Shown piece after piece: positions 38,388-49,298 of a stretch of 64,000 nt of DNA. The DNA is taken from contig CAKOGP040001803.1 of the NCBI GenBank assembly GCA_933822405.4, forward strand, positions 62,001 to 126,000, read 5' to 3'. How positions within the stretch are numbered: the stretch's first letter is position 1; each line of letters starts with the position of its first letter. This DNA is from Cylindrotheca closterium. Its lineage: Eukaryota; Bacillariophyta; Bacillariophyceae; Bacillariales; Bacillariaceae. A program made the position numbers and the translations under genes. The notes under the pieces were generated by a model that ran no database searches, had not been told where the DNA came from, and saw only the letters and a list, made by a program, of their open reading frames with translations.

Positions 38388-39230
38388 ATGTCTACAGAAC
38401 AACAAACGAAAAAGGGGCAACAAGCTTATTCAATAAAGCCATCGACACGCAATGCTATTACAAAGCTGACATATTTCGATCAATACACTGCCCTTAGGAA
38501 CCATCGCATGAGTTTTCAAGACGCAGTCGACATCAACGCCGAGCGCGTGGACAAAGCAAGCCAACAAGACGTCATTTTTGGTCGAGGAAAGAGCTTGCAA
38601 GATCATCCTGGCAATCAACGCATGCGGCAAATCACAAACAAATACAATAACCTTTACCGCACACTTCCGAAATCGCAAAAGCGGGACTTAGTGGAGACTG
38701 TGTACAAGGAAATCGTAAACAACGGTGCCAGGTTCTTGACCAAGGCTCCCAACACAACGCATTACCTTTTAGTCGACGTCGAGGTAGCACTTCAGAAGAT
38801 CAGCAACAGTCTACGTTGCATGAAGAAGCACAAACGTCAGCTCCTTTTAGCTGCAATGGAACGCCGAAACTCACCAAAAGCGGTGGTGTCCAAGGCTTTC
38901 ATGTCAACAGCAGCCTCTTCATTGACACCTGAACCAACATCATCTCGGCATCAAGTCACTCATAGATTTGATGGTGATCAACCGCCATCAAAGAAAGTGC
39001 TGAAAGGGGTCAATGCAGCGCGTCTTTTGTCGTCCAACCTGATTCCAGGACCGCGAGACCTTGGTATGTTGACGACTCTGCAGCATTTGAATCAATACAC
39101 TTATCTTCGGTCGATGATAGGCGCTCGGATGACATCGTTTGTAGCAACTGGTAGAAGCATCAGGCAACCATCATCAAAGTTGTCAATGCCGACGAAACGA
39201 GCCCAAGGTTCGACGTCCAACCCCGGATGA
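38388..39230 (+). CDS. DUF6824 protein, cluster copy A1, 280 aa
   Basis: Subtype A of the clustered DUF6824 genes. The N-terminal block S-T-R-N-A-I-T-x-L-T and D-Q-Y-T-A-L-R-N-H-R-M leads into N-A-E-R-V. The core domain follows: Q-D-V-I-F-G-R-G-K-S, H-P-G-N-Q-R-M-R, K-R-D-L-V-E-T-V-Y-K-E-I-V-N-N-G-A-R-F-L-T-K-A, V-D-V-E-V-A-L-Q-K-I-S-N-S-L-R-C. This is shared almost throughout with the gene at 44854. The C-terminus (about residues 170-280) is Ser-rich and basic. The TTG-extended frame begins at 38382, but the ATG at 38388 is the natural start. Function unknown. Confidence 0.8.
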   Translation: MSTEQQTKKGQQAYSIKPSTRNAITKLTYFDQYTALRNHRMSFQDAVDINAERVDKASQQDVIFGRGKSLQDHPGNQRMRQITNKYNNLYRTLPKSQKRDLVETVYKEIVNNGARFLTKAPNTTHYLLVDVEVALQKISNSLRCMKKHKRQLLLAAMERRNSPKAVVSKAFMSTAASSLTPEPTSSRHQVTHRFDGDQPPSKKVLKGVNAARLLSSNLIPGPRDLGMLTTLQHLNQYTYLRSMIGARMTSFVATGRSIRQPSSKLSMPTKRAQGSTSNPG

Positions 39231-41593
39231 GCCTCACTGATGATTTCACCATGGCAAGAGTGAATGATAATCGATTCCAATATGGCTTCAAGATTGCGAC
39301 GCCTCAGAGCCTTAATGCGATGTTTACTCCTTTGGCGAACGATACTGGAAGGACAAGTGGTGTCTGAAGTAAGTTCTGTTGTGCCCAAATGGTTGCGCAA
39401 TCACGCTGACGGATACTGTAGCTGTTGAGATTTTTATCCTAGAGGAAGCCACAGCCCCAGACAATCATTACCAAAAGCTTTGCCAAGGTCACGTCCACGG
39501 AATTGCAGCTTCGAATGGGAATAAATGAGAACGCTCTACCTTGATATACTGGGATGGATTGGGACCCACCGTACGTGTACTACCAAAGCTCGAATGGCTA
39601 GCAGTCACATGCATGCCTTGTCCGAATAACAATCCTTTCGACACCTTAAGATAACTCAAGATAAAGTTAGATTCGTGTCCTGTATCCGTTTCGTGATGGT
39701 GTTTGGCTACCAGCATCTACATTGGATTGGTCCTGTTGGGTACCCCTGGTCCCCTGGTACTGTAGCACACCGTTGGCTATCTTTTTGCCACAGATAATGA
39801 ACTTTTTCGTTGATGCACCTAATTTGAATTTCGATTGATATTCCGTTGTTTATGAAAATGTCTCATAATAAGAGATGATACGAGCCAATATATTTTCCTT
39901 ATGTAGCCCGTCGAAGCACTGGCATATTGCATGCATTTGTTTACTGGCCCAAATGCTCACATTCACGACCACTTCTTGGACCGTAGATCGTCCAAAATGC
40001 TCTTGGTTTCACTGTTGCACTTATTTTGGGGCAGGGCCAATGCACATCACGCCATGGCCACGACATTCATCTGCAATTCATTGTCTCCCCTCTTTGAATG
40101 TAACAGAGTATCGGATACATCACATGATGATTTTATGGTAGGCACAGGAGACCAAGAACTGAGGCAAATCTTCAAGATACAGTACACTTTCAATGGTATA
40201 TCTTTTGGTTTGGATCCAAATATCGCTCAATGAATCGAGACATTTTGTGTGCAGCTAATGTATATGCATCAGTGGAGGAGTGTATCTTGTACCCGATCAA
40301 GTTCTTGAATAGCGGCTTTTGCATCTTCCTCATTCGCAGTGGGCTTCTCCCGGACCAATGCAGAAGTAGTAGACCAAAGCAGAATCTTGCTAGCCACTCG
40401 CTTTTGCGTTTGAACAAGCTAGCAATCGCTTGACGAGTATTCATGCCTAGGCTTCAATGGGGCAGCTATTGGGCCGGTGAATCACAGCTTGCGAAGGCGA
40501 AGTTCAACCCAAAAGCACACATGCGCCAGAATGGATCGTCGCGATCCTAGGTCTGAAAAGATTGGCTTACATAGTCTTCTATCTTGGATAGCACCGCAAG
40601 GATGTAGAAAAGATCATGAGCATAGCGCCGCATGCGATTTGAGCGCCGCAATGCTTCTCGCCTAAGATCCTGGTGTGAAGGACGTGAAGAGGCTTCCTGG
40701 CGATTTCAAACTCGAGTCATTGCAGACACAACTGGTTGTACCGCCAATTGGCATATCGCTCCCTATCATCAGACTACGAATGGCTTGCTTCATGCACCCA
40801 CTGTAGTCTTTCGCTATTGTCACCATATAGGATGGAAGGTCTCACCTGAACCAATGGTTTCGCTTCTTTTGTGGATTCCACGGAAGACATTTCATGAATT
40901 TGCAATTAGATCTGGGAGTATCGATCTGGGTACAAATACTTCAGTTGTCCACTGATCAGAAAAAGTCGATGTAACTTGCACTATGCAAGGCTTTTCTACC
41001 TTTTAAGAGGAAAATGAATCCTTGAAGCCAAACGCGGTCCCAATGTCAGTGTAATGACTCTGTCAATTGGATTGTCGGCTACACCAACTATATCTGACGT
41101 CGACGGAGCTCATGAGCTCATGACAATTCATCCCTACTACGGTGAAAGGCGGTAATAGGAGGTCATGATAGTGGCATGGGGGAAAGTCATCACTTAAAAA
41201 GATCAAATAGTGGACCTTGAGAAACCTGTGCAGCCACTCTCCAGCACACTGATGCCGCATCAGAAGAGGAGAAACGATCGACACTCATGGCGAGCCCAAA
41301 CTATTATTTGATCTGTCTACTTGCATACTGTTTCTACTTACAATTTTCGCCTTGAAGAAAGGTTTGATCGCGTTCCAACCGCAGTTAATTCGCGGGGTTT
41401 GTTTTGAGCCGACGAACCAGAGAGCAGTACATCCCAAAATCCTGCCTACCGCCCGCAGCAGAGTACATCTGGTACTACAACATCCATTTGTGTGTTCAGT
41501 CCATGGTGTTCAAGCACTCAAGGATTTGGTCATAGCACATGCAATAAGCATACCTGATACTGATACACTTAGCTTACTTTTAGCACCAACCAG
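39231..41593. other. 2.4-kb spacer between A1 and B1, no gene seen
   Basis: No open frame here has recognisable motifs or convincing composition on either strand. It does not obviously match the equivalent A2-B2 spacer at 45664-47924, unlike the coding sequences. Confidence 0.35.
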
Positions 41594-42556
41594 ATGTCGT
41601 CTTCCGAAACAAATAACAGTAACAGCAAGGAAACTCACAGTTACAGGACTCGTGACGGCAGCACCATACAGACAACGACCTTGACGCCTTTTGATCGTTA
41701 TACTGCACTGAGAAACCATCGTATTAGGTTTAAGGATGCAATGGATCCTAATGCTGAGCGGGTCACAAGCCTCCGCAATCAGGACGTCATCTTTGGACGT
41801 GGGAAGAACATGCAGGACTATCCAGGAAATAGGAGGATGCGAATCATAATCAACAAGTACAAACCATGTTATCATTCAATCGAACGATGCCAGAAGCGAA
41901 ATCTGATAGAGGCAGTATATAAGGAGATCATTCGGGGAGGGTCGAGATTCTTGACAAAAGCAACCAACGACGAACACTTCGTTATCGTTGACATCGAGGT
42001 AGCCTTGCAGAAAGTAGGAAACACATTACGATGCAGAAAGAACCGCACACCAACTGAGAAAGGAGTGAATAATAATGGTGAAGCCGCGGTATCTCACGAA
42101 GCCGCAGTTTCCGAGCACAAAGTTCCGGTTGTGGCGACCACAATGAAGACGACGACAACAACACCGTCAAAAATATCAAAAGCTCCGGAGGCACTCAATT
42201 CAAGCCATACAATGAATAAGCTGTCACATGCATCACCATTATTGATGTTGAGCCAGCGGACACAAACAATGTCATTGCTTCGAGAAAACACTTTGCGGCT
42301 GATCCAAGAGCGACCACTGCGACCAGCCACTGCAGTTGATGTATTGTATCTGCAGCGGTGTAAGTCATTATATTGGGATCCATATCAGCTGAGACCGCAA
42401 CCAATTTCAAATGTCCTTGCCAAGGCTGGTATGCCATCGTATCTGCAAAGAACAATCTTGCCAGCGGCATACATGCCTAGTTCTTGTGGCGTTGAAATTG
42501 CTGGTCCTGGCAGCTGCGGGCAGGAAGAGAATAGTAAAAAAAGAGATTCAACTTGA
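41594..42556 (+). CDS. DUF6824 protein, cluster copy B1, 320 aa
   Basis: Subtype B. The entry block L-T-P-F-D-R-Y-T-A-L-R-N-H-R-I-R-F and D-P-N-A-E-R-V leads into D-V-I-F-G-R-G-K-N-M-Q-D-Y-P-G-N-R-R-M-R. Then I-I-R-G-G-S-R-F-L-T-K-A-T-N and V-D-I-E-V-A-L-Q-K-V-G-N-T-L-R-C-R-K-N follow. The tail carries a Q-T-M-S-L-L-R-E-N-T-(L/V)-R-L motif found only in the B copies (here and 47925). The linker between them is Thr/Lys-rich. Function unknown. Confidence 0.8.
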   Translation: MSSSETNNSNSKETHSYRTRDGSTIQTTTLTPFDRYTALRNHRIRFKDAMDPNAERVTSLRNQDVIFGRGKNMQDYPGNRRMRIIINKYKPCYHSIERCQKRNLIEAVYKEIIRGGSRFLTKATNDEHFVIVDIEVALQKVGNTLRCRKNRTPTEKGVNNNGEAAVSHEAAVSEHKVPVVATTMKTTTTTPSKISKAPEALNSSHTMNKLSHASPLLMLSQRTQTMSLLRENTLRLIQERPLRPATAVDVLYLQRCKSLYWDPYQLRPQPISNVLAKAGMPSYLQRTILPAAYMPSSCGVEIAGPGSCGQEENSKKRDST

Positions 42557-42586
42557 TATGCACCTGCTAATGTGTGGCCATTGGTT

Positions 42587-44765
42587 GGGAGCTTCCGCGA
42601 GGTCGGTATCTTGAAGGCTTTTCTTGCGATCGTTTGTTCATGTCGAAGTCTTAGTCCTCTCTTTGCCTGGAAGGTGTGGCACGATTGCTTGGATGAAGAA
42701 CTTCATGATCTCGTTCTCAAATGCTTCCCCAACAGGCTTCCCAGATGCATAATGATATGCCAAAGTCCATGCATGTAGTGCGAAATTCCATTGGTGATTG
42801 TCGGTGGACGACTTGATGTGAAAGGGATCTTACAAAAGACTAGCGATCTCCTATCTGCAACTGATTCCGAGCACTGACCCCGAGCACTGTTTTTATGAGA
42901 TACAGTCCAACGACATTTGTATCTTGAAAAGCAATACCAATTCACGGGTAGGAGTGCTCAGTGCCACTTTGATCCAAGGAAGCCAAATAGAGAGTTGTGC
43001 TCAGCTTGCGTCGTGGAGTAGTTGTTGTTTGACTATTAACGGCACGAGAAACAGAAGAGCCCAAGCCGAAAAAACGAAGGATGGTGTAGTAAATCCTCTA
43101 TCAAACCAATACCCACCAGTTGGCGGGGTATGCTCCTCGCCTTTCATTTCGTTCGAATCCAAAAAAGACGCCGTATCCTCCTGATCTAACTTATACCGCT
43201 TCTGCCAGTAGATAACCGTCTCAACGCATTGTCGAACCAGTTATCGTGGAAGTTTTTCAAAAAACATCATATAGACACGAACTCCTTGTATCTTGCGACT
43301 TTGCAATACTAGACTCAATGCAGATCTACTCGTACACAATAAGTTGTCGACGCATATGCAGGTTCAATTTGGATGTACCACAGGATCGGGGATCAAAGAG
43401 GTCAAAGTGATCTCTTTCCGCCACAAACAAAAAAAATCCACTCAATATATATCAACAAGACTGTACGAGTCATCATTTTTCAACATTTATGCCCTATTCT
43501 ATTAGGGCTTCGGTTCTGCCACCAAGTACGAGCGTTTTTCTCTCACAAAACTCCAACCTTCTAGTCTTGGATCTTGGTCACTTCTCGTACCTTCACTGCT
43601 GGCTTGTTGAGCTGATTGCCTTGAACGCTTTTGTGATGTGAGCACAGAAGCCAGGTTTTGTCAATAGAGATGTCTTGACGATGGAGATCTCCTTAGAAGG
43701 ATGGCAAAGTTTGGGGGTTGGTGCTGGTGTTCTTGTTCTTGTTCCTTCCTCTGTTTTATCCGATCAATTCTGATAGTTTCCTTCGATGAATATTGGATCC
43801 ATTTGCCAACTGAGCTGCTGGGCTGCATTGGGATGGCTCGTAAGAACGAATAATGTACAGTGCCTTGTCGCGAACTCCACAAAACGATATTTGCATCGTT
43901 GAGAGCATTTGCTCGAGAGCGACGCAAAGAGGAGTTGGTTCCTCTGTGATGATCCAAGAGGCACAAAATCAAATCTTCCGACTTGGTTTCGTTGTGTCGA
44001 GGAGAAACATAATTGATACAAGGAATCGGCCAGATATTGTGTGCTGTTCCGGTGCTGAAGACGATTGGACAATCAAAACATGCCAACGTATCATTGGCTT
44101 CGATCCAAACCTCGCAGACTCACCCCAATGGCCCAATTAATACGGACAGCGTAGGATGGAATCTTATTGCTTCCTGCACAATCGCATCTCATTGATGTGA
44201 TGCAATCTACCCTGACTCTGCAAGTTCCAAAGCAGTCCATCCTTTGGCTAAGGCATTTCGCACAGCAGTCGTTGCATGAATGCCGAGAGTTTCAAGCTGA
44301 ACAAGGAAGAATCCACTGAGATTCAACGCAACGTATATCAGCACAGCATTCTTTATTTGTGTTAACTTCTACGACAAGCCAAGCCGAGACGATGCAAGAG
44401 GCTCGCGGCCTATCGACGACTTTCTTGTTGAGGGGGAGAGCTATTTGTAACTGTCAAAAGCAAATCACGAATGCAGTAGAAGCAATATGCCTTGAGCTGG
44501 AATCGTAGCATCAGCCTCAAGTGTGAACACCAAGGTCCCGATGCAAAGCTGTAAATGTCCCAAAATTATGGTGCTTCCATCACAATGTCACCTGGCTTTC
44601 GCTGTCACCAATCATCATCTCTCAACCCCGACATGAGACGTGACTTCGGATGTGCGTTTGAACCCAAAATGAGCATCCCCGCTTTCAACAACTCGCTGCT
44701 TCTCGGTGACAGCAAACGTTGCACGTATCGCACAAGCACAATGATTGCCGTACCATTAGATATTA
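42587..44765. repeat. Large direct repeat, left copy (about 2.2 kb)
   Basis: Aligns from end to end with 61858-64000 in the same orientation. Anchors include CTTCCGCGAGGTCGGTATC (42592 and about 61868), GTAAATCCTCTATCAAACCA, CCTTCTAGTCTTGGATCTTG and the terminal AAAATGAGCATCCCCGCTTT. Many small indels and substitutions separate the copies, so it is not very recent. It begins about 30 bp after the stop of B1 and ends about 90 bp before the start of A2. Confidence 0.9.
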
Positions 44766-44799
44766 GAACGATTCTTCCTCCTGTCATCTCATTTGCCAT
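42960..44799 (-). pseudogene. Broken minus-strand gene inside the left repeat
   Basis: On the minus strand several peptide blocks appear in order but in different frames. The start at 44799 (M-A-N-E-M-T-G-G, then V-R-Y-V-Q-R-L-L-S) stops after about 64 codons. A K-G-W-T-A-L-E-L-A-E-S ankyrin-like block lies near 44225-44265. Y-I-I-R-S-Y-E-P-S-Q follows near 43835, and a hydrophobic block Y-W-F-D-R-G-F-T-T-P-S ... L-L-F-L-V-P near 43030-43120. The right repeat conserves the first, third and last of these peptides with its own different interruptions. Most likely a decayed membrane/ankyrin-type gene. Unlikely to be functional as it stands. Confidence 0.5.
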
Positions 44800-44853
44800 A
44801 TACAGCTCCTACTTCCACCAATTGGAAACACAACATAGAAATACACTATTAAG

Positions 44854-45663
44854 ATGAATAGACGATCAAGCATATCTGATGGAAAACCAAAACCAGAAGA
44901 AACAGTGTCTCATAATCAACCGCCATCAGCCTCCACACGAAATGCCATTACACAGCTGACATCCTTAGACCAATACACTAGCCTGAGGAACCATCGGATG
45001 CGTTTCGAACACGCGTTCGACATCAACGCCGAGCGAGTTGACACAACAAAAGAGCAAGATATCATCTTCGGTAGAGGCAAGAGTTTGCAAGATTATCCCG
45101 GAAACCAACGCATGCGACAAATCACAAGCAAATACAAGAACCTATACCGCACACTTCCAAGATCACAAAAGCGAAACCTGGTGGAAAGTGTATACAAGGA
45201 AATCGTGGTAAATGGTGCCCGGTTCTTGACCAAGGCTCCCAACGCAACGCATTTCCTTTTAGTAGATGTTGAGGTAGCACTGCAGAAGATCAGTAACAGT
45301 CTTCGTTGCATGAAAGAGCACAAACGTCAGATTGTAGCTGCAATGGAACGCAGAAACTCATCAGACGAAGCGGTGCCCAAGGCTTCTGCGTCAGCAGCAA
45401 CGTCTTTCCTAGAGAGAGCTTCCATTCAAATTCACCCTCTTCCGATTCTGAATCCAAGTGTTACGACTGGATCACAGAATCTTGATATATATTCAACTCT
45501 TCAGCGTTTGAATCAGTGTAGACAACTTCGGTTATTCACGGAGGCATGCATGAAGTCCTCGGTTGCAATTGCTACAATCGGCAAGGTTCCTTCAGTGCAG
45601 CTGTCAGCTCCTCGAAAAACAGCTCCTGGTGCAAAATCAAACAAGAGACCATCATCTTTGTAG
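44854..45663 (+). CDS. DUF6824 protein, cluster copy A2, 269 aa
   Basis: Close relative of A1 (38388), sharing S-T-R-N-A-I-T-Q-L-T, L-R-N-H-R-M, I-F-G-R-G-K-S-L-Q-D-Y-P-G-N-Q-R-M-R-Q-I-T, Y-R-T-L-P-R-S-Q-K-R-N-L-V-E-S and the V-A-L-Q-K-I-S-N-S-L-R-C-M-K helix. The C-terminal region (from about 165) has diverged more and is shorter than A1. It directly follows the large repeat 42587-44765. Function unknown. Confidence 0.8.
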   Translation: MNRRSSISDGKPKPEETVSHNQPPSASTRNAITQLTSLDQYTSLRNHRMRFEHAFDINAERVDTTKEQDIIFGRGKSLQDYPGNQRMRQITSKYKNLYRTLPRSQKRNLVESVYKEIVVNGARFLTKAPNATHFLLVDVEVALQKISNSLRCMKEHKRQIVAAMERRNSSDEAVPKASASAATSFLERASIQIHPLPILNPSVTTGSQNLDIYSTLQRLNQCRQLRLFTEACMKSSVAIATIGKVPSVQLSAPRKTAPGAKSNKRPSSL

Positions 45664-47924
45664 ACTTATTATCACAGCACACAGCATTTAGCGTGGTAAG
45701 CTAGAAAGCGTGCTTAAGGAAAACAGTTATCCGGCTTCATTTCATCAGAGTTCTGTGTGGACTCTGCAAAGTTTGTCGTATATTTAGGCGGATGTTGGAA
45801 TGTAAAAACGGTGTGCTCCAAACCGTTTCGTTTCTGTGAGGCCACATGCGGACAAGCTACGTAGGGTCCCTCACTAGGAAAGGCAAAACGAACGATTCGA
45901 TTTCTGCCAATCATTTTTTTAAAGCTTTCGATGCGTCGACTAGTACAGTTTTGAAAGCCGCTGTTTTGATGCTGGAAACTTCGTCGCAATTTCAAATTCT
46001 TGGTTCAATCTAATCCTTTGTCGCTATTCTATTAATGAACGAAAAACTGCAAAGCCACAAATCACCGATAGATTGAGATGGATTTTACGACGCTTGCAAT
46101 GAATGTCTCAGCGGTTGCCATCCGATTATTTTGCGCAGAAATTGTCTTCGAACCGAAGTGCGAAAGATTTTTTTCAGTCATAGATTTCGTCTTGGTTGTT
46201 CGTCAGCGCAAAATGTCAAACGCGTCTCTTGAGCTACAATAGCCCTCCATATATATGGCGTCGGTCATTTCGTCCTTAAATAGACGTCTTCACAATAGTC
46301 CGTGGGCTGACTGCGAAATCAATTCACTCACAAACTACTGGAACCACGACCACTGAGTGGCAAATCGATTTCTGCTCGTATCCGATACAACCCAATGCTC
46401 CCCATTGACAGGGCAGAAAAGGTAGTCGAAAACGACTCTTTTTACTTTCGCCGAGCTAGGAGCTGAGAGCTTCGAACACGATGGTATCATCTCCAATTGG
46501 ACTCTTGCAGCCATAGAAACAACACGATTCTGGGTCAAGGCCTCATAGACCCAGCACGTGTCGTAATATGAGAAAGTCCTGCTCCGATTGTAGCAATGTC
46601 ACTTGTTGATACTAAAGTCTTAGCGCGACAGTTTGTTTGATCTTCACCAAACAGCTTCTTGACTTTTGGTCGATCAAGGCTTGCGAATCAACCACTTGGT
46701 GTTGTTCGAAGAAGCCAGAATGGACGAAGACTGGGGCACACGCGATTTTGCCAGCAAATTGACAATAGACAGGTCCGGTAAATGACTGTCACAATGGTGG
46801 TAATGAAGCAGGGAAATGACTTCATGGTCACCCACCATACTCCTCGTTTTCGCAATCACTTTCGCAAAAGTACCATGTGCAAAGTGACGTGTCGCTGAGG
46901 TGAAGTCTCGAGATGTCGTCAGGAATATCAATTTGGCTTATTGCTTTTACCACGTCCTTGAAATAGATCAGGCTGTGTGTCAGCCGCCATGGGCAGCTAC
47001 TACAGTCTGCTTGACGAATGCTCCCAGTCAAAGTTTGATATTGAGACAGCGGGAGACCATGGAGTCATGTTGCTGACGATTCAACCTTGAAGCGTAATGG
47101 GCGTAGTGAGATTGGGCTTCCTTTCTTGTATCCTTCCTAGTCATTGGACAACAGTGTACGGTATTAGACATATCATACAGACAGGTTTCGGCGTGCTGGC
47201 CATTTCTTGAAGCATAGGCGCAGATCGACCTGGGAATAATCAAGTTCCGATGCGAAGATGAACTATCGGTTGTCGCAGTCTACCAATCACACTATTTATG
47301 ATATCCCAATTCGAGTTCTGATTGATCGTCAGAGAGTGCAGAACATGCCGGTTGGAAAAACGAACTTACTGTGCCCCCTCTGATGATACACGGCATCAGC
47401 ACTTCTATTGATGGACTCACTAAGCATACATGCGGATTCCCAGTTCTCAACTGGATACAGTATATCCATTGAAGTGGTATGGATCCGTTTTCATCTTGCT
47501 TCTTGGCAAGGTTGACTTGGAAATCATGGGGTCGATGAAGAGAATGATGTAAATGGAAATCATGGGGTCGATGCGGAAACAGGAAACAGTACAAGATTTT
47601 TGAGGGTTCGATTGATCTTAGGTGCCGCTGCAATGCCGGAAGGAAGAAGTGCGAATATCGTTAAGAAACCATGTAAGTTTGGGTGCAGCCTGGTTGTCGA
47701 TTTCCCCACTGTACTTGCGTCTTTACAAATTTTGTCACTTGTGTTGCCATTTTTATTTGCCACCACAGTTGATCGCGCTCGAAATACGAGTTCGACAAGC
47801 AAGGGCTCTTATTGTCAATATTTTCACATAGGCTGAAGTACCGCAACATTGCCTGAGGTGCTGGCACAGAGAATAACCCTACTTGTTGATACAGGATCTC
47901 AGTCGCTTGCTGACTATCAAAATC
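45664..47924. other. 2.3-kb spacer between A2 and B2
   Basis: No gene I can support. Short open stretches on the minus strand at 46674-47031 change frame and lack motifs, so may be relics. A 20-bp direct repeat (TGGAAATCATGGGGTCGATG) occurs at 47518-47537 and 47554-47573. Confidence 0.4.
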
Positions 47925-48845
47925 ATGTCGTCGCAACAAGAAGAAAAGGCCACCAAAGCAGAGAATGTAGGAAATCTTGTCCACTTATTGAATCATGTAA
48001 TTGATTCAATGCCTTCATCATCAACTCTGACAGTTCTAGACAGGTACACGGCACTGAGAAATCACCGCATCCGGTTCCAGGATGCACTGGATCCTAACGC
48101 GGAGCGTGTCGCCGCCCTTCGCAAGGATGACATCATCTTGGGCAGGGGAAAGAACATGCAGGACTATCCAGGAAATAGGAGAATGCGCAGCATTATCAAC
48201 AAATACAAGCACGAGTACCAGTCCATCCAGCGTTCCGAAAAACGAGATCTAGTAGAGTCAGTGTACAAAGAGATCACACAGGGAGGGGGGAGGTTCTTGA
48301 CGAAAGCCACCAATGAAAAGTACTTTGTCCTGGTTGATATCGAGGTGGCTTTGCAGAAAGTCAGCAACACGCTTCGGTGCAGGAAGAATCGAAACAAGGT
48401 AGCGGTAGCAATAGGGACAGAGATGGGCATTGAAGAAAAGGCAAGCGCTTCTTTTCAAGGCAACAGGTCCTCAGTAAGTCGAGACAAACTAGCAGACGTT
48501 GCCATTAGCAATCAAAAGCGAGCAATCAGAAGTGCATCATCATCCTCATCACAAACAGTAGCACCACCTCTAGTGATGGGAAATCGATCGCAAACAATGT
48601 CACTGCTTCGAGAAAATACCGTGCGACTTATGAAAAAGATGCCACTTCTTCCAGCAACATTGAATGATTTATGTTATCTGCAACATTGCCAATCATTGCA
48701 GCGATCATATCCTGGATCGGTAGTATCATTTATGAGAGAACACCAGTCGATACTGAATGCTGGTGGTGCCAATGCACGATTGCCAAGAATGGCAAGTTCC
48801 ACGGCCGAGCGAGCTAGTCATGAAGTCTTCCGAGACCGTGGATAG
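47925..48845 (+). CDS. DUF6824 protein, cluster copy B2, 306 aa
   Basis: Close relative of B1 (41594): L-D-R-Y-T-A-L-R-N-H-R-I-R-F, D-P-N-A-E-R-V, G-R-G-K-N-M-Q-D-Y-P-G-N-R-R-M-R, G-G-G-R-F-L-T-K-A-T-N, V-A-L-Q-K-V-S-N-T-L-R-C-R-K-N and the tail motif Q-T-M-S-L-L-R-E-N-T-V-R-L. A TTG-initiated extension reaches 47883, but the ATG at 47925 aligns with the B1 start. Linker regions are Ser/Ala-rich and diverged. Function unknown. Confidence 0.8.
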   Translation: MSSQQEEKATKAENVGNLVHLLNHVIDSMPSSSTLTVLDRYTALRNHRIRFQDALDPNAERVAALRKDDIILGRGKNMQDYPGNRRMRSIINKYKHEYQSIQRSEKRDLVESVYKEITQGGGRFLTKATNEKYFVLVDIEVALQKVSNTLRCRKNRNKVAVAIGTEMGIEEKASASFQGNRSSVSRDKLADVAISNQKRAIRSASSSSSQTVAPPLVMGNRSQTMSLLRENTVRLMKKMPLLPATLNDLCYLQHCQSLQRSYPGSVVSFMREHQSILNAGGANARLPRMASSTAERASHEVFRDRG

Positions 48846-49298
48846 AACTAGTAGGCAGGGCCAAAAGGTCAAGGTGGGAGAGACTGGGTGATTGATTGAT
48901 TGATTCCTTCAATACCGGTAGCTACTATTATGATTGACGAAGAGGATTGCTACAATCTTTTCAGTACTGCATTCACTTCAGGCGCCAAGGACTTTTTGCC
49001 TTGTACATCAAACTGCTACTGCGTGTAGTAACCAAAACACTGATAGACCCGCTGATATCTTCTTTCGCCATTATGTACGTGGATAGATGAATGATTGATT
49101 CAATCACTCACCAGCAGTCATTTGAGAAGAAAAAAATTCGACACAAAAGATTATTCCAAAGGATTTTATTAGAAATACTACTCAAAGAAGCAATGCTGTA
49201 TGAAACTACCATTCTCTTGATACAATGATTACTAATGATACATTGTCGTTTTTGGATACATCATTGACATGTGTGCGTGTGTGTGTGTGACGTTTAGT
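48846..49298. other. Convergent spacer
   Basis: 453 bp. A GATT repeat near 48888-48904, TACCGGTA at 48913-48920 and a GT-rich run near 49270-49289. No gene. Confidence 0.4.

Noticed and set aside
42587..44765. Possible transposon, because the segment recurs at 61858-64000
   Set aside because: I found no terminal inverted repeats, long terminal repeats, target-site duplication, transposase or reverse-transcriptase motifs. Its position next to DUF6824 genes fits segmental duplication better.
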